From: an uncultured Bacillota bacterium
GTDB lineage: Bacteria; Bacillota; Dehalobacteriia; UBA4068
NCBI GenBank assembly: GCA_934427095.1
Contig: CAKRYM010000096.1
Location: 1 to 6,123, forward strand
Reading direction: 5' to 3'
DNA length: 6,123 bases
In this document: piece after piece, positions 5,673 to 6,123 of the stretch
Layout: each line of letters begins with the position of its first letter
Numbering within the stretch: the stretch's first letter is position 1
Program-made: the position numbers and the translations under genes
The notes under the pieces: model-generated
Databases searched by the model: none
Told to the model about the DNA's origin: nothing
The model's input: only the letters and a program-made list of their open reading frames with translations

Positions 5673-6123
5673 ATGTCTTACGATCGTTATGACTCATGCC
5701 GCGTGAGACGGCATTGCTGCACGCAGGAAGAAAAACGGCCCTGCCGTTCTCGTTGCTACCGTGGGTGTGATGATAAGTGCCCCGAAGTGGATTGCAGCTA
5801 CAAGCCTTGTGTTCCCGCTTGCTGCTGCTGCAACACCGGCTCTGGTTCCGGTAGCACCGGTAATAATTGCTGCTGCTGCAACACCGGCTCTGGTTCCGGT
5901 AGCACCGGTAGCAATTGCTGCTGCTGCAACACCGGCTCTGGTTCCGGTAGCACCGGTAATAATTGCTGCTGCAACACCGGCTCTGGTTCCGGCAGCACCG
6001 GTAGCAATTGCTGCTGCTGCAACACCGGCTCTGGTTCCGGCAGCACCGGTAGCAATTGCTGCTGCTGCAACACCGGTTCTGGTTCTAGCAGCACCGGTAA
6101 CAATTGTTGCTGCAATTCTTGCT
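5673..6123 (+). CDS. Cysteine-rich repeat protein, 3' end beyond window; possible spore coat/exosporium or metal-binding protein
   Basis: I do not recognise a family. The frame from ATG 5673 stays open for 150 codons to the window edge and has an excellent ribosome binding site. Residues 1-49 are an Arg/Cys-rich head with nine cysteines (9, 15, 16, 24, 28, 32, 36, 41, 46) and eight arginines. From residue 50 there are six tandem units of CCCC-N-TGSGSGSTG-(N/S)N, followed by a diverging CCC-N-S-C. In all, 36 of 150 residues are cysteine. There is no signal peptide and no membrane segment. The alternation of Cys clusters with flexible Gly/Ser/Thr linkers suggests disulfide crosslinking or thiolate metal binding. 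Cys-rich coat and exosporium proteins (CotY/CotZ in Bacillus, CdeC/CdeM in Clostridioides difficile) are a functional analogy, not a homology claim. A weak sigma-K-like promoter and nearby spoIVA fit that idea; the divergent metal operon fits metal binding. Confidence 0.85.
   Translation, partial: MSYDRYDSCRVRRHCCTQEEKRPCRSRCYRGCDDKCPEVDCSYKPCVPACCCCNTGSGSGSTGNNCCCCNTGSGSGSTGSNCCCCNTGSGSGSTGNNCCCNTGSGSGSTGSNCCCCNTGSGSGSTGSNCCCCNTGSGSSSTGNNCCCNSC
5820..6104 (+). repeat. Six tandem in-frame 48/45-bp repeats encoding Cys4-Gly/Ser linker units
   Basis: Units are 5820-5867, 5868-5915, 5916-5963, 5964-6008, 6009-6056 and 6057-6104. All are 48 bp except the fourth, which has lost one TGC codon (45 bp). 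The units are almost identical at DNA level. Units 1-3 carry TCC-GGT-AGC and units 4-5 TCC-GGC-AGC, while unit 6 has TCT-AGC-AGC and is the most diverged. The two codons before each Cys run alternate between AAT-AAT and AGC-AAT, with AAC-AAT in unit 6. Near-identity including synonymous sites points to recent expansion or gene conversion. Confidence 0.95.

Noticed and set aside
5820..6104. CRISPR-like or non-coding satellite array
   Set aside because: Units are contiguous without unique spacers, keep one reading frame through 150 codons after a good start, and change length only by a whole codon. This is protein repeat DNA.
5798..6115. Open minus-strand frame of 105 codons with LLPVLPEPEPVLQQQ repeats
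   Set aside because: It is the antisense shadow of the tandem repeat array. It has no ribosome binding site, and its repeat follows from the plus-strand Cys-repeat gene, which has a strong one.

Overview
The window comes from the chromosome of an endospore-forming Firmicute. The clearest sign is a full-length spoIVA, which is restricted to endospore formers. The run plsY-gpsA-spoIVA is a gene order familiar from Clostridia and relatives. I cannot name the genus; an anaerobic clostridial or Negativicutes-type lineage is a guess from gene order and composition.

Layout. (1) Positions 2-1578, plus strand: the 3' part of plsY (cut by the window edge) and complete gpsA. They overlap by ATGA and are two steps of glycerol-phosphate/phospholipid synthesis: GpsA makes sn-glycerol-3-phosphate and PlsY acylates it. 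A hairpin with a T-tract (1611-1646) follows. (2) Positions 1687-3165, plus strand: spoIVA, the ATPase that builds the base of the spore coat. Its real start is a GTG with a strong ribosome binding site, giving 492 residues. (3) A 16-bp perfect hairpin (3188-3223) separates spoIVA from a convergent two-gene operon. (4) Positions 3202-5498, minus strand: two different COG0523 (CobW/YciC-like) P-loop proteins, two bases apart, read from a good sigma-A-type promoter at 5528-5556. The first has an N-terminal DUF1292-like domain, a GTPase domain with the CxCC metal motif, a histidine-rich insert and a C-terminal domain. The second has a divergent GTPase domain without CxCC, fused to a C-terminal domain like that of YcgQ (DUF1980/COG3689). 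(5) Positions 5673 to the right edge, plus strand, divergent from that operon: an unlabelled, very cysteine-rich protein. It has an arginine/cysteine-rich head of 49 residues followed by six 15-16-residue repeats of the form CCCC-N-TGSGSGSTG-NN, and it is still open at the window end.

How the parts may relate. Regions 1 and 2 are housekeeping and sporulation genes. The COG0523 pair looks like a zinc (or other transition metal) handling module: CxCC, 23 histidines in a 44-residue insert, and a YcgQ-type domain whose relatives are Zur-linked in Bacillus. The cysteine-repeat protein could be a disulfide-crosslinked spore coat or exosporium protein, supported by a weak sigma-K-like promoter and the spoIVA neighbourhood, or a metal-binding protein tied to the divergent metal module. 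The sequence does not decide between these. The most unusual items are the cysteine-repeat protein and the two fusion architectures.
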